Shown here piece by piece: positions 54,524-62,346 of a DNA stretch of 64,000 bases. Numbering within the stretch: position 1 is the stretch's first letter; each line of letters opens with the position of its first letter. The notes under the pieces were generated by a model. It was not told the origin of the DNA. It ran no database searches and saw only the letters and a program-made list of their open reading frames with translations. Position numbers and translations under genes: made by a program. The stretch lies in contig NZ_JAHRXJ010000004.1 in NCBI RefSeq assembly GCF_019104765.1, forward strand, positions 124,001 to 188,000. The letters are read 5' to 3'. This DNA is from Synechococcus sp. HK05 (GTDB taxonomy: Bacteria; Cyanobacteriota; Cyanobacteriia; PCC-6307; Cyanobiaceae).

Positions 54524-54545
54524 AAAAAACAGCCCTGACGGGCTG
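54524..54545 (-). terminator. intrinsic terminator
   Basis: Stem CAGCCC/GGGCTG (54530-54535 and 54540-54545) with a 4-base loop, followed on the minus strand by six T (complement of 54524-54529). It lies about 75 bp beyond the stop of the DUF1400 hydrolase gene and would end that transcript before the PAS gene. Confidence 0.75.
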
Positions 54546-54618
54546 TGTGAGGAGGCTTCAGCGCCAGCAAAGCGAGCGCGGTGGCACCAGGCCATGGGGA
54601 TGGATACCTACAGGTGGT

Positions 54619-56133
54619 TCAGCGGCCATGAACCAGGTCGCTCACATCAGCCATCGGCTTGCCGCTGCTCCCCCAGGATCCCTGGGGCAACAGAGGAGGT
54701 GCACCCGGGGCAGGCTTCACCGCTGGCCCGGCGGCAAACGAGCGATCCGTCCACTCCACCAGCAAGGGCGCCAGCGGGCCGCCATCAGCTGATTGGCCCG
54801 GGCGCAGGTTGAAGTGATCACCCCCTTGCACCAGAACCAACTGATTGCCGCGGGGATTGGATTCGGAGAAGGGCTCGACGGCTTCAGGGTCGGGAGGGAC
54901 CACCCAATCGTGGGTTCCGCTCACCAGCAACACGCGGCCGGTGATGTGTTGGGCCGCTCCCTTGGGGAAGAGCAACGACACCGGAGGGCTCACCGCCGCA
55001 ACGGCGATCACGCGCGGGTCATCCACCGCCGCTTGGCTCACCGCTGAGAGCCAACTGCACTGAAGCGTCCAGCTGAGGTTGCGTTCAGGGTCATCCACGT
55101 TGGTGCAGCGCGCCCGCAGGGCCTGATCTTCGGGCTTGAGCCCGGCCAGTTGCAGGGCGGTGGTCGCCCCCCAGGAGTGACCGATCACCACCACGCGATC
55201 AGCACTCACACCCGCCAACGCGCTCAACTGGCCTTGGGCCGCGGCATCGTTGATCGCGGTGATGTCTTGAGCGCGCAGGGCCAGCTCCTCCGGGGAGGGA
55301 GGTGGAGCCTGACCGGAGAGCACCTCATGTTGTTGATGCTTGTCACTCCCAGGGTGGCGAGGCAACACCACGCTGTAACCCTGTGCGGCTAAGCGTTGGC
55401 CCCAACCTTCGAAATTGCGGGGGCTATCCCAAAGACCATGGGAAATCACCACCAAGCGGCCCGTGCCGCCGTCGGTTGGCCGCATCACCACCAGCTCCAG
55501 GGGTTCGGATCGGTGACGCACCGGCAGCTTGGTGCGCTGAACGGCAACAGGTGAGGTGGCAACGCCGTCCGGGGCTGCGGGTGCGGGCAGCGCGGAGGCC
55601 ATCAAGCGTTCAGCCCGGCGCCGGTGGCGCAACATCCGCGCCAGCACCACTTGGGCCTGCGAAAGGTTGAGGCGAACCCGCTCTCCGGGAATCGCTTCCA
55701 TCAGCTGCAACAGCGTGGGCTGACCGTCAGAAGACCGGGCGGTGGCCTGCTCGAGGGCCTGCTTCAGGGTTTCACCACTGAGATCCGGACTGTGGCCTTC
55801 CACCGTGCCAAAAGAGGACACCAGCAGCAGCACCTGCTCCAGCAGCGGCGAACCGGTGGAGCTATCCACCAGCTGGCGAAAGCTCACCGGCACCGGATGG
55901 TTGAGGAACTTGAGCAAATTGCGGCCCAGTTCGCCGTTGCTGGCACGATCCAGCTCAGCCAGATCGCTGCTCCCCTGCATCAAAGCCTCAGGAGTTTTCA
56001 ACTCACTGAGCTTCACCTTCAGCGTGTTTTCCAGCAGCGGGAGCTCCACCACCACCTCGTCAAGCGCCAGGGCCGGACCACAGGTGCCAGCCATGCACGC
56101 CAGCACCGCAGCGGAACGGAACAACCAATGCAT
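54619..56133 (-). CDS. secreted alpha/beta hydrolase with N-terminal DUF1400
   Basis: A 504-residue exported protein. From ATG 56133 there is a clear signal peptide (MHWLFRSAAVLACMAG ending in ALA at about 24). The DUF1400 region (about 30-170) is helical, with ELDRASNGELGRNLLKFLNH. The alpha/beta hydrolase follows: LVVISHGLWDSPRNFEGW, nucleophile motif GHSWGATTA, an acid in GTHDWVVPPD and a catalytic-type histidine in GGDHFNLRP. Substrate unknown; lipase/esterase or peptidase is possible. The frame is open upstream of the signal peptide, but those residues are low complexity and were excluded. Confidence 0.85.
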   Translation of the reverse strand: MHWLFRSAAVLACMAGTCGPALALDEVVVELPLLENTLKVKLSELKTPEALMQGSSDLAELDRASNGELGRNLLKFLNHPVPVSFRQLVDSSTGSPLLEQVLLLVSSFGTVEGHSPDLSGETLKQALEQATARSSDGQPTLLQLMEAIPGERVRLNLSQAQVVLARMLRHRRRAERLMASALPAPAAPDGVATSPVAVQRTKLPVRHRSEPLELVVMRPTDGGTGRLVVISHGLWDSPRNFEGWGQRLAAQGYSVVLPRHPGSDKHQQHEVLSGQAPPPSPEELALRAQDITAINDAAAQGQLSALAGVSADRVVVIGHSWGATTALQLAGLKPEDQALRARCTNVDDPERNLSWTLQCSWLSAVSQAAVDDPRVIAVAAVSPPVSLLFPKGAAQHITGRVLLVSGTHDWVVPPDPEAVEPFSESNPRGNQLVLVQGGDHFNLRPGQSADGGPLAPLLVEWTDRSFAAGPAVKPAPGAPPLLPQGSWGSSGKPMADVSDLVHGR

Positions 56134-56158
56134 CCCCAGGCCAGCGTGGGCGATCAGG

Positions 56159-56335
56159 CTAAGGGGACTCCATCGGCTCAATGCGGTAGTACTCACGATC
56201 ATCGGAGCAGCAGAGGTCGGCGTAGTAGCGCTCGAGGACCGCGTAAGCCTCGTCGTACGACGCAAAACAACACCCCGCGATGCCGTCGCTGAGGCCATCG
56301 TCACGCGTGATCCGAAAGCCAGCGTTGATTGTCAT
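56159..56335 (-). CDS. small Cys-rich hypothetical protein
   Basis: A 58-residue acidic protein from ATG 56335. It reads as one compact domain: TINAGFRITRDDGLSDGI, GCCFASYDEAYAVLERYYAD, LCCSDDREYYRIEPM. Two CC pairs stand out and could bind metal or be redox-active. No family named. It is coupled to the upstream gene by a 4-bp overlap (56332-56335) and ends 25 bp before the DUF1400 hydrolase start. Confidence 0.6.
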   Translation of the reverse strand: MTINAGFRITRDDGLSDGIAGCCFASYDEAYAVLERYYADLCCSDDREYYRIEPMESP

Positions 56336-56802
56336 GGGCGAACCATCGCATGAACGGCACTGAGCAGAGTCGCCGCGTGAAGGCCCTCGCCATGGGCGCG
56401 GAGCAGAGCTGGTACGCCGATGCTCTGGCGCTGGGGATGCAGCTGATGCAAGGGCACCAGCCAGAAGCGCCACTGCTCCGGATCAAGGGGATCTGGATCC
56501 ACAGCTTCAGCGGCAGCTTGCAGGGGATCCAGAAGGCAAAACAGCTGAGCCTGCAGGGAGCGAGGTCCCAACCGAAACACGGCAGGCCGCGGCTGATCGG
56601 CCCTGGCTGAGCTCACCGCCAAGCCGAAACCAAGCCAGAACACCTCGCTGAGGGGCCAGCTTGCGGGAGGTGGCGTGGCATCACTGGGGAGGCCCAAGGC
56701 CGTGATCACCTGCCAGAGGGCGCAGCCGTGCAGAAGCCGATCGTCGAGCAGATCGGGATGGAACCAATTCAGAAAGGCTGAGCGGCTGATTGGGGAGGTC
56801 AT
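56332..56802 (-). CDS. hypothetical protein
   Basis: A 156-residue cytoplasmic protein from ATG 56802 (MTSPISRSAFLNWFHPD). Trp- and Leu-rich, with segments WLVPLHQLHPQRQSIGVP and VFRLGPRSLQAQLFCLLD. No signal peptide, membrane segment or catalytic motif. The upstream frame is open but low complexity (Gly-rich), so the internal start was used. It overlaps both neighbours by 4 bp, indicating a three-gene unit. Confidence 0.6.
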   Translation of the reverse strand: MTSPISRSAFLNWFHPDLLDDRLLHGCALWQVITALGLPSDATPPPASWPLSEVFWLGFGLAVSSARADQPRPAVFRLGPRSLQAQLFCLLDPLQAAAEAVDPDPLDPEQWRFWLVPLHQLHPQRQSIGVPALLRAHGEGLHAATLLSAVHAMVRP

Positions 56803-57212
56803 CGAAGCAACAGCCAAACCAGTAGCAGCACCAACAGGGCGATCGTGGCGCCCGCTCCCGCCCCCACCACCACCAGCACCCGACGGGTTGTGACGGGCCA
56901 CCAGAGCAGACCAATCCAGATGGGCAACAACGGCCACAGCAGAGGAATCAACAGCGAGGCCGCCGCCAGCACCAACAACGTGCGTCGCCGCTGAGCCTGG
57001 CGCTGGCCTTGCAGCTGCAGCTCAGCGCGCTCCTCATCACTGAGCCAGCGCCCGTGTTGACGCGCCTGCTCGAGTTCACGCTCGAGGTTGGCTGCATGCC
57101 CCTGGGAAGCCGAAAGCTCCGCCACGGCATCGAGCACGCCAGCGCCGGCATCCCGCAGCAGCGACGCCCCCACCAGAACAGCGCGGTGCATGCCATGACG
57201 CAGACGACTCAT
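56799..57212 (-). CDS. hypothetical membrane protein
   Basis: A 137-residue protein. The first ~45 residues are helical (MSRLRHGMHRAVLVGASLL), then a charged coiled-coil-like part (ANLERELEQARQHGRWLSDE), and two hydrophobic helices near the C-terminus (TLLVLAAASLLIPLLWPLL and a second run ending LLLR) with a short Trp-rich link. The C-terminus is likely in or next to the membrane. No family recognised. First gene of a tight three-gene unit on this strand. Confidence 0.6.
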   Translation of the reverse strand: MSRLRHGMHRAVLVGASLLRDAGAGVLDAVAELSASQGHAANLERELEQARQHGRWLSDEERAELQLQGQRQAQRRRTLLVLAAASLLIPLLWPLLPIWIGLLWWPVTTRRVLVVVGAGAGATIALLVLLLVWLLLR

Positions 57213-57232
57213 CAGCTGAAGCGGCAAGACCT

Positions 57233-57261
57233 AAAAAAAGCTCCGGCAGCGCCGGAGCTTT
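57233..57261 (-). terminator. intrinsic terminator of the DUF1400-like gene
   Basis: A strong hairpin (arms around GCTCCGGC and GCCGGAGC, three-base loop) followed on the minus strand by seven T (complement of 57233-57239). It lies 38 bp beyond the stop of the gene at 57299 and shields the next minus-strand gene from read-through. Confidence 0.85.
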
Positions 57262-57298
57262 GGATGGTGGCAGAGATGCGATCCGTCTCGCCCAGACC

Positions 57299-57889
57299 TC
57301 ACCAGAGGCCGCGAACCGGAGCGGCAGGAGCTGCAGACTCGCTCACCTGGGTGTAAGCAGCGATGCAAGCCGGGGTGTTCACATACCAGCTGAGCAGCGA
57401 TGTTTTGCGCTGGGTGTTGGAGGCATCCACGTTGCACACGTTCATCGCACCCTGCAGGCGCTCATCCACGGGCAGCAGGTTCATCATCCCGAAACCCGAC
57501 AGCTGACCATCAACGGAATCCAAGATGATGGCGCTGCGGACAGATTCCAGCGCCTTCTGCTGGCTGTAATAAGGGGTGTAGTTGTTCTGCCCGATGCTGT
57601 CGCTGAGGAACTGCACACCTTTGTCGCTATAGAGGAAGTCGGCGACAGCGACCACATCCACGGAGTACGACTTCGACAGACCAGCCTGGAGCTCATCTTG
57701 GCTGTAACCGGAGCCGGCGATCAGACCACCGGGAACCGGCGTGTCGTTGGTGCCATCAAGGGGATTCAGCACATCAGAGCGCGGGCCCAGGCAATTCACA
57801 CACACCGTGCGTGCCGTGAGGGGAATGGCCTGCGCTGCGCCGGCGAACACGATGCCGGCGGCGGCGGCAACTGCAAAAGGTTTCAACAT
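57299..57889 (-). CDS. exported stand-alone DUF1400-like protein
   Basis: A 196-residue secreted protein from ATG 57889 with a signal peptide (LKPFAVAAAAGIVFAGAAQA). The rest resembles the helical DUF1400 region that usually precedes an alpha/beta hydrolase: VADFLYSDKGVQFLSDSIG, ALESVRSAIILDSVDGQLS and GFGMMNLLPV. No hydrolase domain follows and no GxSxG is present. It has four cysteines in the mature part (VCVNC, NVCN, PACIAAY), probably disulfide-bonded. It has its own terminator. The full-length relative lies 1.2 kb downstream on the same strand. Confidence 0.65.
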   Translation of the reverse strand: MLKPFAVAAAAGIVFAGAAQAIPLTARTVCVNCLGPRSDVLNPLDGTNDTPVPGGLIAGSGYSQDELQAGLSKSYSVDVVAVADFLYSDKGVQFLSDSIGQNNYTPYYSQQKALESVRSAIILDSVDGQLSGFGMMNLLPVDERLQGAMNVCNVDASNTQRKTSLLSWYVNTPACIAAYTQVSESAAPAAPVRGLW

Positions 57890-58025
57890 GGGAAAGGATC
57901 CTCGCAACACATACGTAGACATTCACCAAAGTGCTGTCAATTCATTTGCAGCACTCAGCCACAAACAAGGCGCGCGGGCAGCCATCACGCCGGAGCTGTG
58001 ACAACCTGGGAAGCGTCCACCGGTG

Positions 58026-58262
58026 ATGACTGTGGCGTTTCTCTGTCAGCTGCACGTGTACACCGGCTGCGCCGGGGTCACCACGATGGTGATGCACGCC
58101 CAGAGCCACGCTCAGGCGCAGCTGGCGGCACGCGAGCTGTTTCCTGCCTGCCGGGTGGACGTGGTGGCCATGGAGCCGTCGCCACGCCGCACCAACACCC
58201 AGGCCTCACCTCCGGCTGTGCGCGACAACACGGCAATCGACAACATGCCAATGCTGGAGTGA
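58026..58262 (+). CDS. small hypothetical protein
   Basis: A 78-residue product from ATG 58026 (GTG 58023 also possible). It begins TVAFLCQLHVYTGCAGVTT, continues with an amphipathic helix (HAQAQLAARELFPACRVDV), and ends in a polar, likely disordered tail. Could be a small stand-alone fold of unknown function. No family recognised; support is composition and position at the head of a plus-strand set. Confidence 0.45.
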   Translation: MTVAFLCQLHVYTGCAGVTTMVMHAQSHAQAQLAARELFPACRVDVVAMEPSPRRTNTQASPPAVRDNTAIDNMPMLE

Positions 58263-58287
58263 GGGCACTCCTCTTGGAGGTTGCTCG

Positions 58288-58398
58288 GTGATTCCAACAG
58301 GCTTCCTGGTGCTGGCCAAAGCGTGGCCGCGGATTCTGATCGCGTCCGGCCTGGCGGCCGCGGGGGCGCTCACACTGGAATTGCTCTGGCCGCACTGA
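58288..58398 (+). CDS. 36-residue single-span membrane peptide
   Basis: A short frame from GTG 58288 to TGA 58398, 25 bp after the preceding small gene. The initiator is 7 bases from a strong GGAGG (58276-58280), the clearest ribosome site in this stretch. The product has a hydrophobic core (RILIASGLAAAGALTLELLW), flanked by Lys/Arg on the N side and a terminal histidine, so a single-pass membrane peptide is likely. No homologue recognised. Confidence 0.5.
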   Translation: MIPTGFLVLAKAWPRILIASGLAAAGALTLELLWPH

Positions 58399-58528
58399 AG
58401 CCAAGGCCGGCGAGCCCCGCTGAGCACTCCTCTGTGAAGAGATCAAACGCCAGAGCCAACCCGGAGCCCTGAACGAGACAAACCCGGATCACCTGTCTTA
58501 AGATTTTCTCAAGGTCTGACAGGTTGCG

Positions 58529-58687
58529 TTGAACGAAAACAATCCCGTGCTCCATGCCATGCGCCAGGAATTGCAGGAGCTGAAGGGTCGGTACCACCGT
58601 CAACCCAGCGACTTCAACCGCTACCAGCTGGTGCGGCACGAACAGCGCCTGGCTCAGTGGGTACCCTCGGAGCTTCTGAGCGTCTGA
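58529..58687 (+). CDS. 52-residue small basic protein
   Basis: A frame from TTG 58529 to TGA 58687. The product is helical and charged: AMRQELQELKGRYHRQPSD then FNRYQLVRHEQRLAQWVPSE. It ends 6 bp before the DUF296-glutaredoxin gene, so it could be in the same transcript. A TAAGAT-like -10 sits near 58499. No family recognised, but the protein-like composition and tight spacing support it. Confidence 0.55.
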   Translation: MNENNPVLHAMRQELQELKGRYHRQPSDFNRYQLVRHEQRLAQWVPSELLSV

Positions 58688-58693
58688 TCGGCC

Positions 58694-59266
58694 ATGCGGG
58701 CACTGCCCCTCCACCTCGAGGCCGGCGCTGATCTGAGGGCGAGCCTGGAGCAGCTGGCACGCGAGCAGCAAGCCTCAGGGTTCGTGTTGAGCGTGGTGGG
58801 CAACCTCCGCCAGGCCTGTTTCGCCTGCCCCGGGCTGGATGAGCCCACGCGGGTGCAAGGCGAGTTGGAAATCATCACCCTGCAGGGCACCCTGTCTCCG
58901 CAGGGCGTTCACCTTCACCTGAGCTTGTCGGATCCGGGCTGCCAGGTGTGGGGCGGCCACCTGGAGCACGGCAGCGTGGTGCTGAAGGGGGCCGATCTGT
59001 TGGTGGGCTTCCTGGATCAGGTCAGCGTCCCTAGCCCCGCTGCAGCCCCAACGGCTGCCCGGGTGCAGGTGGCCCTGCGCGAGGGCTGCGCTTGGTCGCG
59101 CCGCACCGAACGGCTCCTACAGGGGCTGGGTATTGCTTACGAACTGGTCGCACCCGCTCCAGGGGCACTGCCACAAATCTGGATCGACGGGCACGCCATC
59201 GGTGGGTATCCCGAGCTGGCAGCCCTCCAAACCCGGGGCGATCTCCAAAGCCTTCGCCATGGCTGA
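58694..59266 (+). CDS. DUF296/PPC domain fused to a glutaredoxin-like domain
   Basis: A 190-residue two-domain protein. The N-terminal PPC/DUF296 domain (about 10-108) shows GFVLSVVGNLRQACFACPG, ELEIITLQGTLSP and CQVWGGHLEHGSVVLKGADL, the family order. The C-terminal domain (about 122-188) is glutaredoxin-like: a VQVALREGCAWSRRTERLL thioredoxin-fold start with Cys 132 in CAWS, then LPQIWIDGHAIGGYPELAAL, matching the cis-Pro and GG-x-x-EL features that bind glutathione. CxxS implies a monothiol or Fe-S-type glutaredoxin. I know no such fusion by name. The stop overlaps the next gene by 8 bp. Confidence 0.82.
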   Translation: MRALPLHLEAGADLRASLEQLAREQQASGFVLSVVGNLRQACFACPGLDEPTRVQGELEIITLQGTLSPQGVHLHLSLSDPGCQVWGGHLEHGSVVLKGADLLVGFLDQVSVPSPAAAPTAARVQVALREGCAWSRRTERLLQGLGIAYELVAPAPGALPQIWIDGHAIGGYPELAALQTRGDLQSLRHG

Positions 59267-59828
59267 GTGTCAACTCACAACCCTCGCAGGCTGTGAGTTG
59301 GTGATCGGCCGCTATCCACGGTTCCTCTATGACGCCAGCGGTGGCCAGGCGCTGGGCTGCAGCGCAAGCGGCCCGGCTGAGGCGCTGACGCTGCACTTCT
59401 CGCCGGAACAAACGGCCATTCCCCCACTCAACGGCAGCTCCACTCGCTTTCTGGGCCTGCCCCTGCCGCCAGGGCTCTCCGTGGCGATCCATCCCGTGGC
59501 GTTAGGCGGTCGCTTTATCGCCGCAACCGGCGAGCTGGAGCTGGAGTTCCAGGCACGCTTTCGCTTTCGCGCTGCACTCGGCGGGCGGGTACAGATCACC
59601 GCACCGGATCTCGTGGTGAACACGGTGCTCAGCACCGAAGCGATGCAAAGCCGGCGGCACCAACGCCAGGGGCAACGGCTCTTGGCCTCCCAACCAGGGG
59701 TGCTGGTAGGAGCCGCCTTGATCGAGCCCACCGGTGAAGCCTGGCTCGACCGCTTTTTGGGATTACCGGATGAAGCGCTGGCGGTGTTGCGTTGTCAACT
59801 CAGCCTGAAGGAGGGCAAGCATGCGTGA
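59259..59828 (+). CDS. hypothetical protein, cyanobacterial
   Basis: A 189-residue protein from ATG 59259, overlapping both neighbours by 8 bp. It is beta-rich: LTTLAGCELVIGRYPRFLYD, FIAATGELELEFQARFRF, GGRVQITAPDLVVNTVLSTE. No signal peptide or obvious catalytic residues. The family is not recognised. The coupled translation with the glutaredoxin fusion and a rhomboid protease is the only hint of function. Confidence 0.65.
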   Translation: MAECQLTTLAGCELVIGRYPRFLYDASGGQALGCSASGPAEALTLHFSPEQTAIPPLNGSSTRFLGLPLPPGLSVAIHPVALGGRFIAATGELELEFQARFRFRAALGGRVQITAPDLVVNTVLSTEAMQSRRHQRQGQRLLASQPGVLVGAALIEPTGEAWLDRFLGLPDEALAVLRCQLSLKEGKHA

Positions 59829-60396
59829 ACGACTGGCCAAACTCGGCACCAATCTGTTGATCCCGCCACTGATCCTGCTCATCCCCTGGAGCCAGGAGCT
59901 GATCGATCAACTCGTCTTCCGCGGCTCATGGAATCTGCCGATGACACCGCGAGGCCCTGTCCTCGGGGTGCTCACGGCCCCCTTCAGCCATGGCGGCTTT
60001 GGCCACCTGCTGGCCAACAGCCTGATGTTCGTGCCGCTGTCGTGGCTCGTGCTGGCCAAAAGCCGCCGCGACTACGTCGCCGTCTGGCTGGGTGTGTTGA
60101 TCAGCGCTCTTCCGGTGTGGTGGTTCTGGCCCCGAGCCAGTCATGGCCTCTCGGGGGTGGTGTACGGGCTCCTGGGATATCTGCTGGTGATCGGATGGTT
60201 GGAGAAACAACCGCTATCCCTGCTGCTGTCGGTGATCGCACTGGTGAGCTACGGGGGCGTACTCCCCAGCCTGATTCCCTTGTTTTCACCAGCAGGTGTG
60301 AGCTGGATCGGCCACGCGAGTGGGTTTGCGGGCGGCGTGCTGGCGGCCTGGGCCGTGCAACGTCAGCCCACACCACCATCCGGCCAGCAGCGGTAA
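59821..60396 (+). CDS. rhomboid family intramembrane serine protease
   Basis: A 191-residue membrane protein of the six-helix rhomboid core. The catalytic serine is S111 in GLSG, the histidine is H165 in GHASGFAGG, and H62-x3-N66 (HLLANSL) in helix 2 completes the oxyanion hole. There is no N-terminal cytosolic domain. It cleaves within or near membrane helices of a substrate not identifiable here. The start overlaps the previous stop by 8 bp. Confidence 0.9.
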   Translation: MRERLAKLGTNLLIPPLILLIPWSQELIDQLVFRGSWNLPMTPRGPVLGVLTAPFSHGGFGHLLANSLMFVPLSWLVLAKSRRDYVAVWLGVLISALPVWWFWPRASHGLSGVVYGLLGYLLVIGWLEKQPLSLLLSVIALVSYGGVLPSLIPLFSPAGVSWIGHASGFAGGVLAAWAVQRQPTPPSGQQR

Positions 60397-60422
60397 AACT
60401 CAGCCACGCCAATTCACCGGGC

Positions 60423-61541
60423 ATGTTCCGATTCAGCCGCCATTGCTTAAGGCCCCTGCTGATCGCATGGCTCAGTAGCCAGGCCGCTGCCGTTGGCCAG
60501 CCCTGGGCGCCAGGCCAGGGTCCACCGCCCGGATTAACCCTCCCAAGCCGAGCCGAGGCCCAGCAGCTGGAGGAGCTGCGCCAAACCGGTGAACCGAAAC
60601 AACTGCGCGAGCGTTACCTGCGGGAAGCCCACAACCTCCTGCACCGCTTCTGGGCCAGCCAAGAGCAGCCCAAATTGCTCCTGGCCGGCGATCGCGCCGA
60701 AGGCTGTGGGGTGAAGAAGGTGGCCCACCCCATGGCTTATTACTGCCCGCCCAGCCGCGAGTTGGCCATGGCCTTGAATCTGCGCAGCAGCGTGCGCAGC
60801 GCCAAGGGCAAAACAGATCGCGAGCTGTTGCTGCTCGACCTGGCCGTTTTGGCCCATGAATGGGGGCACCACGTGAACCGCGAACTGGGGCGTGGTCCGT
60901 TCCAGGGTGGCCTCGGACTCACGGTGAAACAGGAGGAACTCGCGGCCGATTGGCGCACCGGTGTGTTCCTCGGCTGGATGCTCAACCAGGGAGCCATCAA
61001 CGTGGACGACTTCACGCAGACGGCCAATCTCATGTTTGAGATGGGCGATTACGAGCGGATGGCAGCCCAACACCACGGCTATCCCAAAGATCGCTTTCAG
61101 GCCCTGACCCGCGGTCTGAGCAGCCAGCTGCGCGCGGGGCAGAAACTGGGGGAGTGGCGGGTTGACACCAGCGAAACCTTCAGCCGACCACTGCGGGTGT
61201 CCGCCGAGGATCGCCAACTCGGGCGGAGGCGTTACGAGGTGCGCCGCTTTGAAATCGACCGCGACCAACAAATCGCCACCAACCTGATCGGAGGCTTGCT
61301 GGGAGCAGCGAGCTGCGTCTGGGGAAACCAGCAGCAATGCATCGGCATGGCGGCGCAGCAGGGCAAAGGGCGAGCCGATGGTCGCTACACAGCACGGCGG
61401 CTCACGCTCGATTGCCGCACGGGCCGCTTCGATGTGAGCGACGACGCCTTTGATCCCCAACCTGTGGCCCGCGATGGCAAGGGCCAGGCTCCGGTGCTTC
61501 TGGAACGCGACTGCGCAACAGCACAAGCGCTCAGGGGTTGA
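60423..61541 (+). CDS. secreted zinc metallopeptidase (YpfJ-like neutral zinc family)
   Basis: A 372-residue exported protein with a signal peptide (about 1-24, MFRFSRHCLRPLLIAW). The HExxH-type motif is HEWGHH at 145-150, preceded by LLDLAVLAHEWGHHV; a downstream glutamate in QEELAADWRTG is the likely third zinc ligand. GCGVKKVAHPMAYYCPPSREL matches the cysteine-bearing strand of the family. The C-terminal ~120 residues (about 250-372) are an added domain with LTLDCRTGRFDVSDD near the end. Overlaps the convergent GST gene by 11 bp. Confidence 0.82.
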   Translation: MFRFSRHCLRPLLIAWLSSQAAAVGQPWAPGQGPPPGLTLPSRAEAQQLEELRQTGEPKQLRERYLREAHNLLHRFWASQEQPKLLLAGDRAEGCGVKKVAHPMAYYCPPSRELAMALNLRSSVRSAKGKTDRELLLLDLAVLAHEWGHHVNRELGRGPFQGGLGLTVKQEELAADWRTGVFLGWMLNQGAINVDDFTQTANLMFEMGDYERMAAQHHGYPKDRFQALTRGLSSQLRAGQKLGEWRVDTSETFSRPLRVSAEDRQLGRRRYEVRRFEIDRDQQIATNLIGGLLGAASCVWGNQQQCIGMAAQQGKGRADGRYTARRLTLDCRTGRFDVSDDAFDPQPVARDGKGQAPVLLERDCATAQALRG

Positions 61542-62340
61542 AGCTGGTGTGGCGAGCGTCCAGGGCTGCCTGCAGGAAGCGGCGCCGTTGGAAGCGTGTC
61601 CACACGTCGGCCTGGCCAAAGGCTGGGCGCTGCTGATAACGCTGCCACCATCCCTGGAGATCGTTCCGGTTCAGCAGGCTGAGCTCACCCGCCATCGCCA
61701 GCCGCGAGGTGAGCACCGCCAGCACCACATCGGCGCTGCTGATCGCGCCGCCGAACAACCAACCACTGGCCACCACAGGCGGCAGCGACGCCAGGTAGGC
61801 CGACACCTGCTCCCGTTGTTCAGCCAGCACCTGCGGAGCGGGCCGATCACGAAAGACCGTCAACCGCGCCCGATTCACCTGGATTTTGGCCTCAAGCACA
61901 GCGGCCTGATCCGGGGCGTGTTGGGCCTCGCGCTCCAATTTGGCGTTGATCCCACTGAGCATCGGCACCATCACCCGTTTGAACCAGGGCCGGCTTGAGA
62001 GCAGTTTGCTGAACGTGAGCGTTTCGATCGAGAGGGCGTAGTGGCCAGCCACCGCTTGTTGAATCGCCTCGCGCCGGCTGGGATCCGCATCAGCCCACGG
62101 CACCGAAGCGTGTTCAGCGGCGTAGGCCAGGATCTGCGCGCTATCGGTCAGCAGTAGCCCGGATCCCCGCAAGGTTGGAACGGTCATCTTCGGGTTGAGC
62201 TGGCGGTAAGCCGGGCTCAACTGCTGCTTGGCCAGGTGGATATCCATCAGCCGGCTGATGGTGGACACCCCGGCTTCCGCGAGGGCCAGGCGCGCCACCA
62301 TCGAGTAGTAGGAGGGCGCGGCGTGAAACAGCTCCAACAT
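61531..62340 (-). CDS. glutathione S-transferase family protein
   Basis: A 269-residue GST-like protein. The thioredoxin-fold N-terminus reads MLELFHAAPSYYSMVARLAL with PKMTVPTLRGSGLLLTDSAQIL, where cis-Pro and the S in DSAQ fit glutathione binding. The helical C-terminal domain runs from about 90 and contains WLFGGAISSADVVLAVL, the usual N-cap box. Longer than a typical 200-residue GST because of an insert in the helical part (about 115-170). Substrate unknown. The stop overlaps the zinc peptidase end. Confidence 0.85.
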   Translation of the reverse strand: MLELFHAAPSYYSMVARLALAEAGVSTISRLMDIHLAKQQLSPAYRQLNPKMTVPTLRGSGLLLTDSAQILAYAAEHASVPWADADPSRREAIQQAVAGHYALSIETLTFSKLLSSRPWFKRVMVPMLSGINAKLEREAQHAPDQAAVLEAKIQVNRARLTVFRDRPAPQVLAEQREQVSAYLASLPPVVASGWLFGGAISSADVVLAVLTSRLAMAGELSLLNRNDLQGWWQRYQQRPAFGQADVWTRFQRRRFLQAALDARHTSFNP

Positions 62341-62346
62341 GATGGT

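Noticed and set aside
54547-54812. Possible plus-strand genes after the terminator at 54.5 kb
   Set aside because: Low-complexity frames overlapping the end of the DUF1400 hydrolase gene; no start signal or family pattern.
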